Shown one piece after another: positions 33,145 through 40,583 of a stretch of DNA of 64,000 nucleotides. Positions within the stretch are counted from its first letter, which is position 1. Every line of letters begins with the position of its first letter. The stretch comes from Dyadobacter sp. GTDB lineage: Bacteria > Bacteroidota > Bacteroidia > Cytophagales > Spirosomataceae. Location: assembly GCF_017744695.1 (NCBI RefSeq), contig NZ_JAGIAS010000003.1:248001-312000 (forward strand), read 5' to 3'. The notes beneath the pieces are model-generated. The model saw nothing but the letters and a program-made list of their open reading frames with translations. It was not told the origin of the DNA and did no database searches. The position numbers and the translations under genes were made by a program.

Positions 33145-35247
33145 ATGTACTACAAATTTATCCGGATTGCCCTGCTGGCGATCTTTGCCTCGTGCAATGC
33201 GTTTTCGCAAGACTCGCTTGTTATTAAAAACCGCTTCCTGGAAAGAAAATTCACTATCGGTGATAATTCTTTCCACACATCCCGTTTCCAGCATCTTCTG
33301 ACGAACAAAGATTACAGTCGCCCTGGCTCGGAAGAGTTTTATTTTACAATTAACGGTAAGCCGGTGAGTAGCAACGGCTCGAACGGATTATTTAAATACA
33401 TCAAACACACCTCCGCCAAAACCGGTGACGGCATTCAGAAAGTGGTGGTACAGCTGGCCGGGAAACCGGGTACCAATGCGGAAAATGTGCTGGTGGATTT
33501 AACATACGAAATATACGACGAGCTGCCAGTTGTGCGGAAGCAAATCAGCATTACCAACAACACTACAAAGGCCATTGCCATCGCCGACCTGGAAGTGGAA
33601 AGGCTGAACCTCGTTCCGGTTTCGTCCCAACAAAGTGAGTTGTATACCAATTATGGCTCCCGCTTCGCCTGGCGCCCCTACTCCGGCGATCATCACGATG
33701 CTGCCATTTTTGTCTATAATAATTATGTAAAAGAGGGATTTATACTGGGTAATGAGGCGCCCAGCATCCTCAAAAAGACGGAAGTATACACCGACCACAA
33801 CCGTATTTCGATCGGTATGACGAGCCTCACGGATCACTATCCGTTTAAAAAATGGATTGAACCGGGAAAAAAGTTTAACAGCCCCAGAACTTTCATCTGC
33901 CTTGTCCAGTCCCAGAAATGGGAAGATGCGTTCGAAGGCCATTTCGCCGACTTCATACGTACACGCATGGGCGTGAAACTTTTCGAGCGTAAGGAAATAC
34001 CGTTTACATTCTTCAACACCTGGCGACCTTTTTACACCAATATCAATGACACGCTTGTAACCCAGCTCGCCGACGGCCTGGAAGGCACCGGCACCGATCT
34101 CTTCATTATGGATGCGGGCTGGGAAAGCAACTACGGCGACTGGGAACCGCATCCGCAGCGTTTCCCTAACGGCCTCAAACCCATCACCGACCATATCCGC
34201 AAACGCGGAATGAAAGCCGGCCTCTGGATGAGCCTTGGATCGGTCGATAAAAGCAGCAAGCTATACAAGGAACATCCTGAATGGTCGGTGTACGACAAAA
34301 ATGGCGAACCCGCGTACCTGCATGAGGAAATGAAAAACCGCGTCACGATGTCCCTGGCATCAGGATATTACGATTATATATTAGAAAAAATAAAACACCA
34401 CGTGCGGGAGAACGACCTCGCTTACATTAAGCTCGACCTTGCCATCGCCAACTCAGCCTACGTACTCGATTATTCCAAAAAGGGAGATTACAAATCGGAA
34501 GGCAAAGGTTATAAAGACCGCGAAAGCTCTTACTATGCCATTTACGAAAAAGCATTGCAGCTCTTCGACGACTTGCACGAGGCATTTCCTGATCTGCTCG
34601 TCGACTGTACCTACGAAGTTTGGGGAGAATATTACATCAACGACTACGCATTAATAGAGCATGCCGACTACGACTGGCTCACCAACTACGACGACGATGC
34701 GCCCATTGGCCCGATCAATATCCGCCAAATGGCTTTCGATCGCAGCCGCGCCATCCCTACGGCGACCAATCTGATCGGGAATCAGTTTATGGATTCGCCC
34801 TATTCCAAATACACATTCCTGTCGTTAGCATCCGTCAAACCAATCCTTGTCGGCGACAGCCGCAAACTTCCCGCCGAGCTGAAACCGTGGTATTTGAAAT
34901 GGAATACCTGGTTCAAAATGATGGACCAGAAATATCAATTCACACGCTTCTCCTACGTTTCGGACATCTTCCAGCGACCAACCATGAGTAACTGGGACGG
35001 CGTTTACAAATTCAATAAAGAAAAGCAAGGCGGCGTGTTGTTCTTTTTCAGAAACGGATCCGTGGAAAGTTCGCGGACATTTGCATTTCCACTTGCTGAG
35101 CCTGGCAACAGGTACCGACTCTTTTCTCCGGAAGATGGCGAGGACTTCGGTGTTTTCAGCGGGAAAGAACTTAGTGATAAAGGGATTGAAATTCGAATCG
35201 ATAAGCAGTTTGACTCGGTGGTATTAGGGATTGAGAAGATCAATTGA
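33145..35247 (+). CDS. GH36 family alpha-galactosidase-like glycosidase
   Basis: 700 aa with an N-terminal secretion signal (through about 20). The N-terminal beta-sandwich covers about 25-270. The (beta/alpha)8 barrel contains FIMDAGWESNYGDWEPHP, GLWMSLGSVDKSSKLYKEHPEW, the likely nucleophile Asp in YIKLDLA, and the acid/base Asp in YDWLTNYDDDAP. A C-terminal beta domain ends the protein. The pattern is GH36, which includes alpha-galactosidases and alpha-N-acetylgalactosaminidases; exact specificity cannot be read. Lies alone, divergent from gnd, behind an AT-rich promoter region rich in TTA/TAA. Confidence 0.88.
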   Translation: MYYKFIRIALLAIFASCNAFSQDSLVIKNRFLERKFTIGDNSFHTSRFQHLLTNKDYSRPGSEEFYFTINGKPVSSNGSNGLFKYIKHTSAKTGDGIQKVVVQLAGKPGTNAENVLVDLTYEIYDELPVVRKQISITNNTTKAIAIADLEVERLNLVPVSSQQSELYTNYGSRFAWRPYSGDHHDAAIFVYNNYVKEGFILGNEAPSILKKTEVYTDHNRISIGMTSLTDHYPFKKWIEPGKKFNSPRTFICLVQSQKWEDAFEGHFADFIRTRMGVKLFERKEIPFTFFNTWRPFYTNINDTLVTQLADGLEGTGTDLFIMDAGWESNYGDWEPHPQRFPNGLKPITDHIRKRGMKAGLWMSLGSVDKSSKLYKEHPEWSVYDKNGEPAYLHEEMKNRVTMSLASGYYDYILEKIKHHVRENDLAYIKLDLAIANSAYVLDYSKKGDYKSEGKGYKDRESSYYAIYEKALQLFDDLHEAFPDLLVDCTYEVWGEYYINDYALIEHADYDWLTNYDDDAPIGPINIRQMAFDRSRAIPTATNLIGNQFMDSPYSKYTFLSLASVKPILVGDSRKLPAELKPWYLKWNTWFKMMDQKYQFTRFSYVSDIFQRPTMSNWDGVYKFNKEKQGGVLFFFRNGSVESSRTFAFPLAEPGNRYRLFSPEDGEDFGVFSGKELSDKGIEIRIDKQFDSVVLGIEKIN

Positions 35248-35257
35248 ACTAATAAGT

Positions 35258-35290
35258 CTGCATTGGCGCCGCATACTGGCACCAATGCAG
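35258..35290. other. Hairpin between convergent genes
   Basis: CTGCATTGG (35258-35266) pairs with CCAATGCAG (35282-35290), with inner GCC/GGC. No T-run follows. Confidence 0.5.
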
Positions 35291-35304
35291 CTGTGGGCAC
35301 CTAT

Positions 35305-36021
35305 TCAAAAAGGATCGCTGGATGGAATGATATAGGGATGAAACAACAATTTGGCTTCCGCTATATCCCGATATAAACTATAATTATATGGGGCCTGGCG
35401 TAAAAGCTTCGAAGTTTCTACATTTTGAATAGCGAGGTAGTCTCTGCCTCCATCAATATGATAATTCATATACTTACCGTCGAAAGATGCGCTTCCTGAC
35501 CAGACGTATGACGTCAAGAAAGCATAAGTATCGCCCACCGGGACATCGATTTTCACTTGTCGGTGGGTATCATCTGCCGGAAGGTTGCCCGAGTATGTCG
35601 GAAATTCCACACCATTGGACGTGGCCCGAAAATCCTTGCGAAGAAAATAGGTAGCAGAGTTGGAAGGGGATGGCGCGATCCGTTTGATGGTCACCTTTAC
35701 TGGAAGCTGGATAAAGTACAATCCGCTGCGAGAACCTACAATCCAGTTGGCAAAACGCGGCTCTTTGATCTGAACATTTGGATTGGCAGACGTCGCGGTA
35801 GCATATACCAGCGTATCATTGGGTTTCCAACCATATTCGGCAACCCGATAAAATTCTGCTTTTACAAATTCAAACTCGCAGTCAAATGCGCGAGGAGTAC
35901 CATCGATCCGGTTGCAGTTCGTAACGGGTTCGGGAATGTGATGATCCTGGCACGAAAACGCCATTGCAGTGAAAAAGACAATTAAGAGTGTAATCAGTCG
36001 CAGAAAGGAAAAGTGTTTCAT
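35305..36021 (-). CDS. Lipoprotein of unknown function
   Basis: 238 aa from ATG 36021 (MKHFSFLRL); an ATG eight codons upstream is possible. The signal ends MAFSCQ (lipobox). The body is beta-rich with FDCEFEFVKAEFYRVAEYGW and NYHIDGGRDYLAIQN, and ends in Pro/Ser-rich sequence. No recognised family. Convergent with the GH36 gene. Confidence 0.75.
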   Translation of the reverse strand: MKHFSFLRLITLLIVFFTAMAFSCQDHHIPEPVTNCNRIDGTPRAFDCEFEFVKAEFYRVAEYGWKPNDTLVYATATSANPNVQIKEPRFANWIVGSRSGLYFIQLPVKVTIKRIAPSPSNSATYFLRKDFRATSNGVEFPTYSGNLPADDTHRQVKIDVPVGDTYAFLTSYVWSGSASFDGKYMNYHIDGGRDYLAIQNVETSKLLRQAPYNYSLYRDIAEAKLLFHPYIIPSSDPF

Positions 36022-36158
36022 TGAATGTGTTTTAATAGTGCACAAGCAAGGTAATTAAGATACTTTAACGAAGCAACAACTGATACTCCAACGGTTACAT
36101 TCGGCAATTTACAGGTGCTGCGCTTCCCATGAAGAGAAAGTGGAGTGGCTAAAACATA

Positions 36159-36194
36159 AAAAAGCCGCTTCCGATATTTCAGAAGCGGCTTTTT
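36159..36194 (-). terminator. Terminator of tRNA-Ala
   Basis: A 13-bp perfect stem (36159-36171 with 36182-36194); on the minus strand it ends in a T-run. It starts 2 nt after the tRNA 3' end. Confidence 0.85.
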
Positions 36195-36195
36195 G

Positions 36196-36269
<74 letters not shown>

Positions 36270-36323
36270 ATTTCAATCATTACCGGTGTCACTTTTGAAC
36301 GCCCGGCCCTCGTTTGAGGAGTG

Positions 36324-36354
36324 CAAAGATGAAACGGAGAATTTTCAGATGCAA
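36324..36354 (-). promoter_or_regulatory. Promoter of tRNA-Ala
   Basis: On the minus strand TTG (36352-36354), 20-nt spacer and CATCTTTG (36324-36331), one base off the -7 consensus, about 55 bp upstream of the tRNA. Confidence 0.4.
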
Positions 36355-36405
36355 GCGCCTGCCAGCGTTTTTTTAAGTATTTCTAATATGCATGATACCT
36401 ACGTG

Positions 36406-36582
36406 TTACTTCGAGCCACCGCTAAACGCCTTCGCGAGTAGCCAGATCACGATGCCAATAACTCCCACAACGAGAATTACGCCCGTCCAGACGCCCGTTT
36501 TAAAAATGTCGCCAATCACCTCGCAACTGGTGAGCGTGAAGGACAAAAGAAGGATTATCAAGAGATTGATGTAAGCTTTCAT
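36406..36582 (-). CDS. 58-aa small lipoprotein-like membrane protein
   Basis: ATG 36582 to TAA 36406. N-terminal signal with lipobox FTLTSCEVIGDIFK, then one strongly hydrophobic helix (about 31-51) and a short basic/Gly tail. Small proteins with the SCEVIGDIFK-GxW pattern are widespread in Bacteroidota, function unknown to me. It stands alone between tRNA-Ala and the exonuclease. Confidence 0.75.
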   Translation of the reverse strand: MKAYINLLIILLLSFTLTSCEVIGDIFKTGVWTGVILVVGVIGIVIWLLAKAFSGGSK

Positions 36583-36658
36583 GAGAAGGAATTATTTAGG
36601 TTAGTGATGTTCACACAACCTTCAAAAACCATTCCATGAAAGATCGGGATCGGATTTA

Positions 36659-37183
36659 CTACTGATACAAATCCATTGGGATAAGGTTCTGCTTGTCATT
36701 CAGCAGCAGCTTTTCGAAAAGGCGAACCGTCGCTTCGGCATCGCCATGAGCACGGTGGCGATTTTCGATCATGATTTCCAGGCTTTCGCACAGGTTCCCC
36801 AGGCTGTATGATTTAAGGCCCGGGAAGATTTTCCGGCTCAGCTGAACAGTGCAAAGCAAATCGCGCTGAAAGTACTCGTCCAACGCCCCAAACTCCCGCT
36901 TGATGAATCCATAATCAAATTTCGCGTTATGGGCTACGAACCACGCGTCGCGGGTCATGGCCCTCACGGCATCCTGAACTTCAAAAAAGGTAGGCGCATC
37001 TTTCACCATTTCGTTATCGATCCCGGTAAGGCGGGTGATAAATGGCGGAATATACATTTCGGGATTAATCAGCGAGTGAAAAAAATCGACGATCCGGGTA
37101 CCATCGTGTCTAAAAACTGCAATCTCTGTAATGCGTGAAGTTCCTCCCCCGCCTGTGGTCTCAATATCAACTATCGCATACAT
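36659..37183 (-). CDS. DnaQ-like 3'-5' exonuclease
   Basis: 174 aa with a single DEDDh exonuclease domain: IVDIETTGG (ExoI Asp/Glu), FVAHNAKFDYGFI (ExoII Asp), HRAHGDAEATVRLF (ExoIII His and Asp). It resembles the polymerase III epsilon catalytic domain but has no UvrC/GIY-YIG or polymerase part. It could proofread or trim DNA or RNA; the substrate is not decided by sequence. Confidence 0.92.
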   Translation of the reverse strand: MYAIVDIETTGGGGTSRITEIAVFRHDGTRIVDFFHSLINPEMYIPPFITRLTGIDNEMVKDAPTFFEVQDAVRAMTRDAWFVAHNAKFDYGFIKREFGALDEYFQRDLLCTVQLSRKIFPGLKSYSLGNLCESLEIMIENRHRAHGDAEATVRLFEKLLLNDKQNLIPMDLYQ

Positions 37184-37270
37184 TAATTACTCACACTGAA
37201 ATGGTTGCTCACTAATACCGTCATCGTTCGGACCTGCCGTGGAAAAATTTGAATAGTACAAAAAAACGAA

Positions 37271-37296
37271 AAAATCCCCGCCGAAGCGAGGATTTT
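37271..37296 (-). terminator. Terminator of the TonB-fusion gene
   Basis: 11-bp stem (37271-37281 with 37286-37296), one mismatch, loop CGAA; a long T-run follows on the minus strand. Confidence 0.8.
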
Positions 37297-37335
37297 CTTC
37301 AATAACAGGGAGGCATCTACGCAAGTGGGCGATGA

Positions 37336-38361
37336 TCAGTCCAGTTGAAATGCGATCGGTAGTGTAAATCTAACCCTTACCGGAACGCCTGCCTGCTTGC
37401 CAGGCATCCAGTCTTTCATCATTTTCACCACTCTTACCGCTTCTTCATCGCAACCAAAACCGATGCCCTTCACTGCGGCCGCATTCTCTATTTTTCCATC
37501 AGAACCTACTGTAAATTGTACGAATACCTTTCCCTGAATACCCGCTTGTGACGCCGGTCTGGGGTATTTAAGGTTTTTACGCAGGAAAGCCGCCATCGCC
37601 TCGTTTCCACCTGCATATTGCGGCGACTGTTCTACAAACGTAAATGTCTCTTCTTTCCTCGCTTCAATGCCGGCAGCTTCCGCTTTGGGAGCTACTGTAT
37701 TTTCAACCGGCGGAACGATCACATCCAAATCCGCCACTCCATCCACTGTTTCCGTCGAAGGTTGCGCATTGGTAAGGTCCTCTACCACCGGCGGCAATTC
37801 TTCAATCTCCACTTTGTCGTCCGGAAGCACCTCCGGCGTTAGCGACTTCACTGTTTTCTGCACAGGAGCCATTTCTTCTTTCACTGGTGGTGGCTTAGGC
37901 GGCTCTTCCATTGTAACATTAACAGTCTCCGCTTCTACGAGCCACGCTACGTCGTCCGGTTTGGGATCCGGGATGAGCTTAGCATAAAGCTTCGGAAACA
38001 TAACGAGCAACAAAAAGAACGCTACACCCATCACAACCGCCCGCTGGACAGTCTGCCCGTAACCTTTTCTCAGATCATACGCGCCGTACGACTTGTTACG
38101 GTTCTCGAAGACGATGTCATTGAGGGATTTTTCCATGGCTAATAGATTTTGATGATCAACACTCAGATTCAGGAGGGTTTGCGCATCAGCCGTTTTCACC
38201 ATATCCTGGTAAATCTGCTCGAATGGCTTGCCATCCCAAAGACTTTCCTCTGCTTCACAAGCCAGGTGATCGAGAATCTCCGGAAGCAATTCCGGATCCA
38301 GCTTGCTTGCTTGCAAATACTTGCTTATTTCGTCAATGCGATTTTCCTGAAGGCGTTTCAT
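37336..38361 (-). CDS. TonB protein with an extra N-terminal cytosolic domain
   Basis: 341 aa. Residues 1-75 are a helical cytosolic domain (LDPELLPEILDHLACEAEESLW, read in part) like those found in PadR-controlled membrane proteins. Residues about 80-100 carry NDIVFENRNKSYGAYDLRK, the Bacteroidota TonB leader. One TM lies at about 107-125, a Pro/Glu/Val-rich periplasmic linker to about 240, then the TonB C-terminal domain (YPRPASQAGIQGKVFVQFTV, GCDEEAVRVVK, VRVRFTLPI). Transfers proton-motive energy to outer-membrane receptors. It lies 38 nt after padR, so is probably under its control. No ExbB/ExbD nearby. Confidence 0.9.
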   Translation of the reverse strand: MKRLQENRIDEISKYLQASKLDPELLPEILDHLACEAEESLWDGKPFEQIYQDMVKTADAQTLLNLSVDHQNLLAMEKSLNDIVFENRNKSYGAYDLRKGYGQTVQRAVVMGVAFFLLLVMFPKLYAKLIPDPKPDDVAWLVEAETVNVTMEEPPKPPPVKEEMAPVQKTVKSLTPEVLPDDKVEIEELPPVVEDLTNAQPSTETVDGVADLDVIVPPVENTVAPKAEAAGIEARKEETFTFVEQSPQYAGGNEAMAAFLRKNLKYPRPASQAGIQGKVFVQFTVGSDGKIENAAAVKGIGFGCDEEAVRVVKMMKDWMPGKQAGVPVRVRFTLPIAFQLD

Positions 38362-38399
38362 AGATCGATCTGTTTAGAGATTAGCCATGTACCTATTCT

Positions 38400-38753
38400 T
38401 TATTCTGTTGCCAGGTTTTTAGGGGCCAGCAGCAACCTTACTGCCTCTATAAAACGCTCTAAGTCATTAGTTTTAGTACGAGCGGTTTCATTTCCGCGGT
38501 GTGTCAGGGAATAATATTTCCGAAGGCGCCCGTCTACTTCCACCGACTCGGTCAACAGCAACCCCTCCTGCTCCAGTTTATGGAGCACAGGATAGAGCGC
38601 ACCGAATGTGAGAGCGATAGCTCCGCCTGTTCTGTCTTTTACCTCCTGGGTAATCTCATAACCATACATCCGGTCGTGCTCTGCCAGCAGATTCAAGACA
38701 ATGGTCTTTAGTGTACCCCGTACATACTCGTTGCTCGTTGTGTTATTCTCCAT
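38400..38753 (-). CDS. PadR family transcriptional regulator
   Basis: 117 aa from ATG 38753 (MENNTTSNEY); upstream in-frame sequence overlaps the operator and has no PadR homology. Winged helix: RGTLKTIVLNLLAEHDRMYGYEI, GALYPVLHKLEQEGLL, GRLRKYYSLTHRG (wing). The short C-terminal helix marks the PadR-s2 type. A near-ideal operator lies 24 bp upstream. Co-transcribed with the TonB fusion gene. Confidence 0.93.
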   Translation of the reverse strand: MENNTTSNEYVRGTLKTIVLNLLAEHDRMYGYEITQEVKDRTGGAIALTFGALYPVLHKLEQEGLLLTESVEVDGRLRKYYSLTHRGNETARTKTNDLERFIEAVRLLLAPKNLATE

Positions 38754-38776
38754 GAGTGAAATTTTTATACAGCAAA

Positions 38777-38799
38777 TATATATAAGTTTTTTATATATA
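38777..38799. promoter_or_regulatory. PadR operator candidate
   Basis: Perfect 23-bp dyad: TATATATAA (38777-38785), GTTTT, TTATATATA (38791-38799), just upstream of padR. AT-rich TATATA dyads are usual for PadR sites, so autoregulation is likely. Confidence 0.65.
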
Positions 38800-38848
38800 C
38801 AATACAAATCTACAAATTTCTTTTAATGAGGTCAAGAGAAATTTACAA

Positions 38849-39319
38849 CTAACTCTCGGCCAATGGAATAGAACGATTGATACGCTCTTCCAGCGAAATA
38901 AAGGTCTCTGTTCGCTGGATGCCGTTTACTTTTTGAATCTTGTCATGGAGGATTTCACGGAGGTGCCCGGTGTCCCTGCAAACAATCTTAAGAAAGATAC
39001 TATAAATTCCCGTGGTATAATGGATATTCACAACTTCAGGTATCCCTTCCAGCTCGGTGGCCACCTGCTCGTACAACGAACTTTTATCGAGGTAGATTCC
39101 CAGGAAGGCGCTGATATCCCACCCCAGTTTGGTAGGATCGATCACGAGCTGGGAGCCCTTTACGATGCCCATTTGTTCCAACTTTTTCATCCGCACATGG
39201 ACAGTGCCACCCGACACAAACACACGCTTCCCGATTTCCGTGTACGGTAACGCCGCGTTCTCGATGAGCAGGGAAAGGATGCGGAGGTCGGTATTATCAA
39301 TATCTGAATATTTTTGCAT
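38849..39319 (-). CDS. Lrp/AsnC family regulator
   Basis: 156 aa. N-terminal helix-turn-helix (DNTDLRILSLLIENAALPYTEIG, then VSGGTVHVRMKKLEQMGIV) and C-terminal RAM ligand-binding domain (DISAFLGIYLD, YTTGIYSIFLKIVC, GIQRTETFISL). A global or amino-acid-responsive regulator of typical length. Monocistronic, with an AT-rich upstream region shared with the tRNA-like RNA locus that is transcribed the other way. Confidence 0.93.
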   Translation of the reverse strand: MQKYSDIDNTDLRILSLLIENAALPYTEIGKRVFVSGGTVHVRMKKLEQMGIVKGSQLVIDPTKLGWDISAFLGIYLDKSSLYEQVATELEGIPEVVNIHYTTGIYSIFLKIVCRDTGHLREILHDKIQKVNGIQRTETFISLEERINRSIPLAES

Positions 39320-39428
39320 TTCGTGTTAAAAGTTTGAATTCTTCGCAACAATCAAGCTCAAATTATGAAAGAATTGTAAATTTTAACAATTTTAAATGAA
39401 AATATTTTATAATTCAGATCAGAAGTTT

Positions 39429-39436
39429 TAGTTTTG
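39429..39436 (+). promoter_or_regulatory. -7 promoter element of the tRNA-like RNA
   Basis: TAGTTTTG followed by C, an exact TAnnTTTG match on the plus strand, 60 nt before the tRNA-like fold. No good -33 TTG, so moderate. Confidence 0.5.
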
Positions 39437-39453
39437 CAGAACCAAATTATAAA

Positions 39454-39476
39454 AAAGCCGGCAGCAACGCCGCTTT
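39454..39476 (-). terminator. Minus-strand terminator-like hairpin
   Basis: AAAGCCGGC (39454-39462) with GCCGCTTT (39469-39476), one bulged C. On the minus strand it runs into TTTTTT. It could end minus-strand transcription from the copper-protein gene, or be a 5' hairpin of the plus-strand RNA. Confidence 0.5.
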
Positions 39477-39496
39477 GGCTTAGTTTGAAATCACAT

Positions 39497-39657
39497 TGTA
39501 GGGTGATGAAATTGGCAGCCATGCCCTCCTGTCTCGGGGGTGGTGAATAAGGGATAAACGCGGCATAATGCCGACGCAAGTCGACTGGGGTGGACCACCA
39601 ACAGTATTTGTACCGTAGCTAACCGCACCGTGGGTGGTTCGAATCCCCCTCCTACAG
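39497..39657 (+). ncRNA. tRNA-like RNA with a very long variable region
   Basis: Fold read by hand: acceptor TGTAGGG (39497-39503) with TCCTACA (39650-39656), 7 pairs including one G-T. T8-G9. D-arm ATG/CAT around AAATTGGCAGC, as in class II tRNA-Leu. Anticodon stem CCCTC/GGGGG (39524-39528, 39536-39540) with loop CTGTCTC (GUC). T-arm GGTGG/CCCCC (39633-39637, 39645-39649; one mismatch) with TTCGAAT. Discriminator G, no CCA encoded. Between anticodon and T-arms lie 92 nt instead of at most about 20, with inner hairpins such as CGGCAT/ATGCCG. It is either a novel tRNA-derived RNA or a tRNA broken by insertion. Promoter and terminator flank it. Confidence 0.6.
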
Positions 39658-39732
39658 CAAAAAAAACTTGACAAGCGATTTTTTTCGTATTAGTTTTATT
39701 TGGTTTTTAGTTTGTTGATGAAGTGTAATTTG

Positions 39733-39769
39733 ACACGCGGGTTCATTTTGAAACCTGCGTGTTTTTTTT
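39733..39769 (+). terminator. Terminator of the tRNA-like RNA transcript
   Basis: ACACGCGGGTT paired with AACCTGCGTGT (39733-39762, one G-T) followed by eight T on the plus strand. No plus-strand protein gene precedes it, so it must serve a noncoding transcript. Confidence 0.75.
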
Positions 39770-39778
39770 GCACCCATT

Positions 39779-40123
39779 TTAAACGGGCGTAGCCATCGTC
39801 TCGCAGGTAGCAGCGCATAGCCTGCATGCCTCCGCACAAACACGGCAATGATCCATTCCCATGGCCGCATGTTGCTCACACTCAGCGGCACACGCATTGC
39901 AAACATCCGCACACACCCGGCACAGGTGCGCACTGAAATCACTTTCGAGCGTCATTAATTCCACAGCAGCATGGCATATTGCAGCGCATTCCATGTCGAG
40001 CTGTATACATTTCCGAAGATGCTCAACATGCTCCTCGCGCAGGCATGCGGTCGCACAATAGGTACACGCCTGCGCGCATGACACACAGGCATCGATACAT
40101 TCCTGAAATTGGTGACTGGCCAT
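39779..40123 (-). CDS. Cys-rich four-helix-bundle copper-binding protein (Csp-like)
   Basis: 114 aa from ATG 40123 (MASHQFQECIDACVSC); in-frame sequence upstream runs into the tRNA-Asp region and is not coding. Cys residues recur along helices in CxxxC and CxxC spacing (CIDACVSCAQACTYCATAC, CRVCADVCNACAAEC, CRVCAEACRLCAATC), the pattern of DUF326/copper storage proteins, whose bundle core binds many Cu(I) ions. No signal peptide, so a cytosolic Csp3-like role is likely. No copper pump is adjacent. Confidence 0.92.
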   Translation of the reverse strand: MASHQFQECIDACVSCAQACTYCATACLREEHVEHLRKCIQLDMECAAICHAAVELMTLESDFSAHLCRVCADVCNACAAECEQHAAMGMDHCRVCAEACRLCAATCETMATPV

Positions 40124-40196
40124 AATTCTCGTCGTTTGGTGAAAAGATTTAAAAAATCTTTCGCCGACATGAAAATCATACCAAAGAGAAGAGCCT

Positions 40197-40241
40197 AAAA
40201 TGCAAAAAGCCCAGATCTCTCTGAGCTTTTGCGCGGTCTGG
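40197..40241. repeat. Direct repeat, copy 1 (tRNA-Asp terminator end)
   Basis: 45 bp identical at 43 positions to 40311-40355, 114 bp away. Covers a terminator hairpin plus the 3' end of the tRNA acceptor (GGTCTGG as read on +). Marks a tandem duplication. Confidence 0.85.
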
Positions 40242-40310
40242 CTGGGCGGCATTCCGCTGGGCCGGCAATCCGGCAGGACTCGAACCGCCCGCGTATTCCC
40301 GAAAGTCTCA
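40242..40310 (-). pseudogene. Decayed tRNA-Asp remnant
   Basis: In the position of the tRNA body of the duplicated unit. A T-arm-like piece remains (GGTTCGAGTCC on the minus strand), but the D and anticodon arms are lost. A short direct repeat (CTGGGCGGCATTCCG / CTGGGCCGGCAATCCG) has been inserted between T-arm and acceptor. Confidence 0.5.
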
Positions 40311-40355
40311 AAAATGCAAAAAGCCCAGATATCTCTGAGCTTTTGTGCGGTCTGG
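40311..40355. repeat. Direct repeat, copy 2
   Basis: Second copy of the 45-bp repeat, overlapping the terminator and 3' end of the intact tRNA-Asp. Confidence 0.85.
40318..40345 (-). terminator. Terminator of tRNA-Asp
   Basis: Stem 40320-40329 with 40334-40343 (one C-A mismatch); T5 on the minus strand. A duplicate stands at 40206-40229. Confidence 0.75.
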
Positions 40356-40421
40356 ACGGGACTCGAACCCGCGACCCCATGCGTGACAGGCATGTATTCT
40401 AACCAACTGAACTACCAAACC
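40348..40421 (-). tRNA. tRNA-Asp (GTC)
   Basis: 74 nt on the minus strand: acceptor GGTTTGG/CCAGACC, D-arm with AGTTGGTTA, anticodon stem CATGC/GCATG with loop CTGTCAC (GTC), T-arm GCGGG/CCCGT-type around TTCGAGT, discriminator G. CCA not encoded. Has a good promoter upstream and terminator downstream. Confidence 0.95.
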
Positions 40422-40456
40422 GATTCGTTTCACAAGCGTTTTTGTAAAACGTGGTG

Positions 40457-40486
40457 CAAAACTACTACTAATATTTACGATTGCAA
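40457..40486 (-). promoter_or_regulatory. Promoter of tRNA-Asp
   Basis: On the minus strand TTG (40484-40486), exactly 19-nt spacer, TAGTTTTG (40457-40464): an ideal Bacteroidota promoter 36 bp before the tRNA. Confidence 0.7.
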
Positions 40487-40583
40487 CACCTTACACAGCA
40501 ATTTAGTTATTTTATTTGTAAATCAATAACTCTTCAACTAAGAATATTCTGAAAATGAAATAGTTGAATCACTGGAAAAATTT

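Noticed and set aside
35258..35290. Terminator after the GH36 gene
   Set aside because: A good stem but no T-run on either strand; kept only as a hairpin.
39660..39690. CTTGACAAG hairpin with T7 as the terminator right after the tRNA-like RNA
   Set aside because: The stem would have a one-base loop; the better terminator is at 39733-39769.
40124..40393. N-terminal extension of the copper protein through the tRNA region
   Set aside because: The extension reads through the duplicated terminators and tRNA-Asp and has no protein features.
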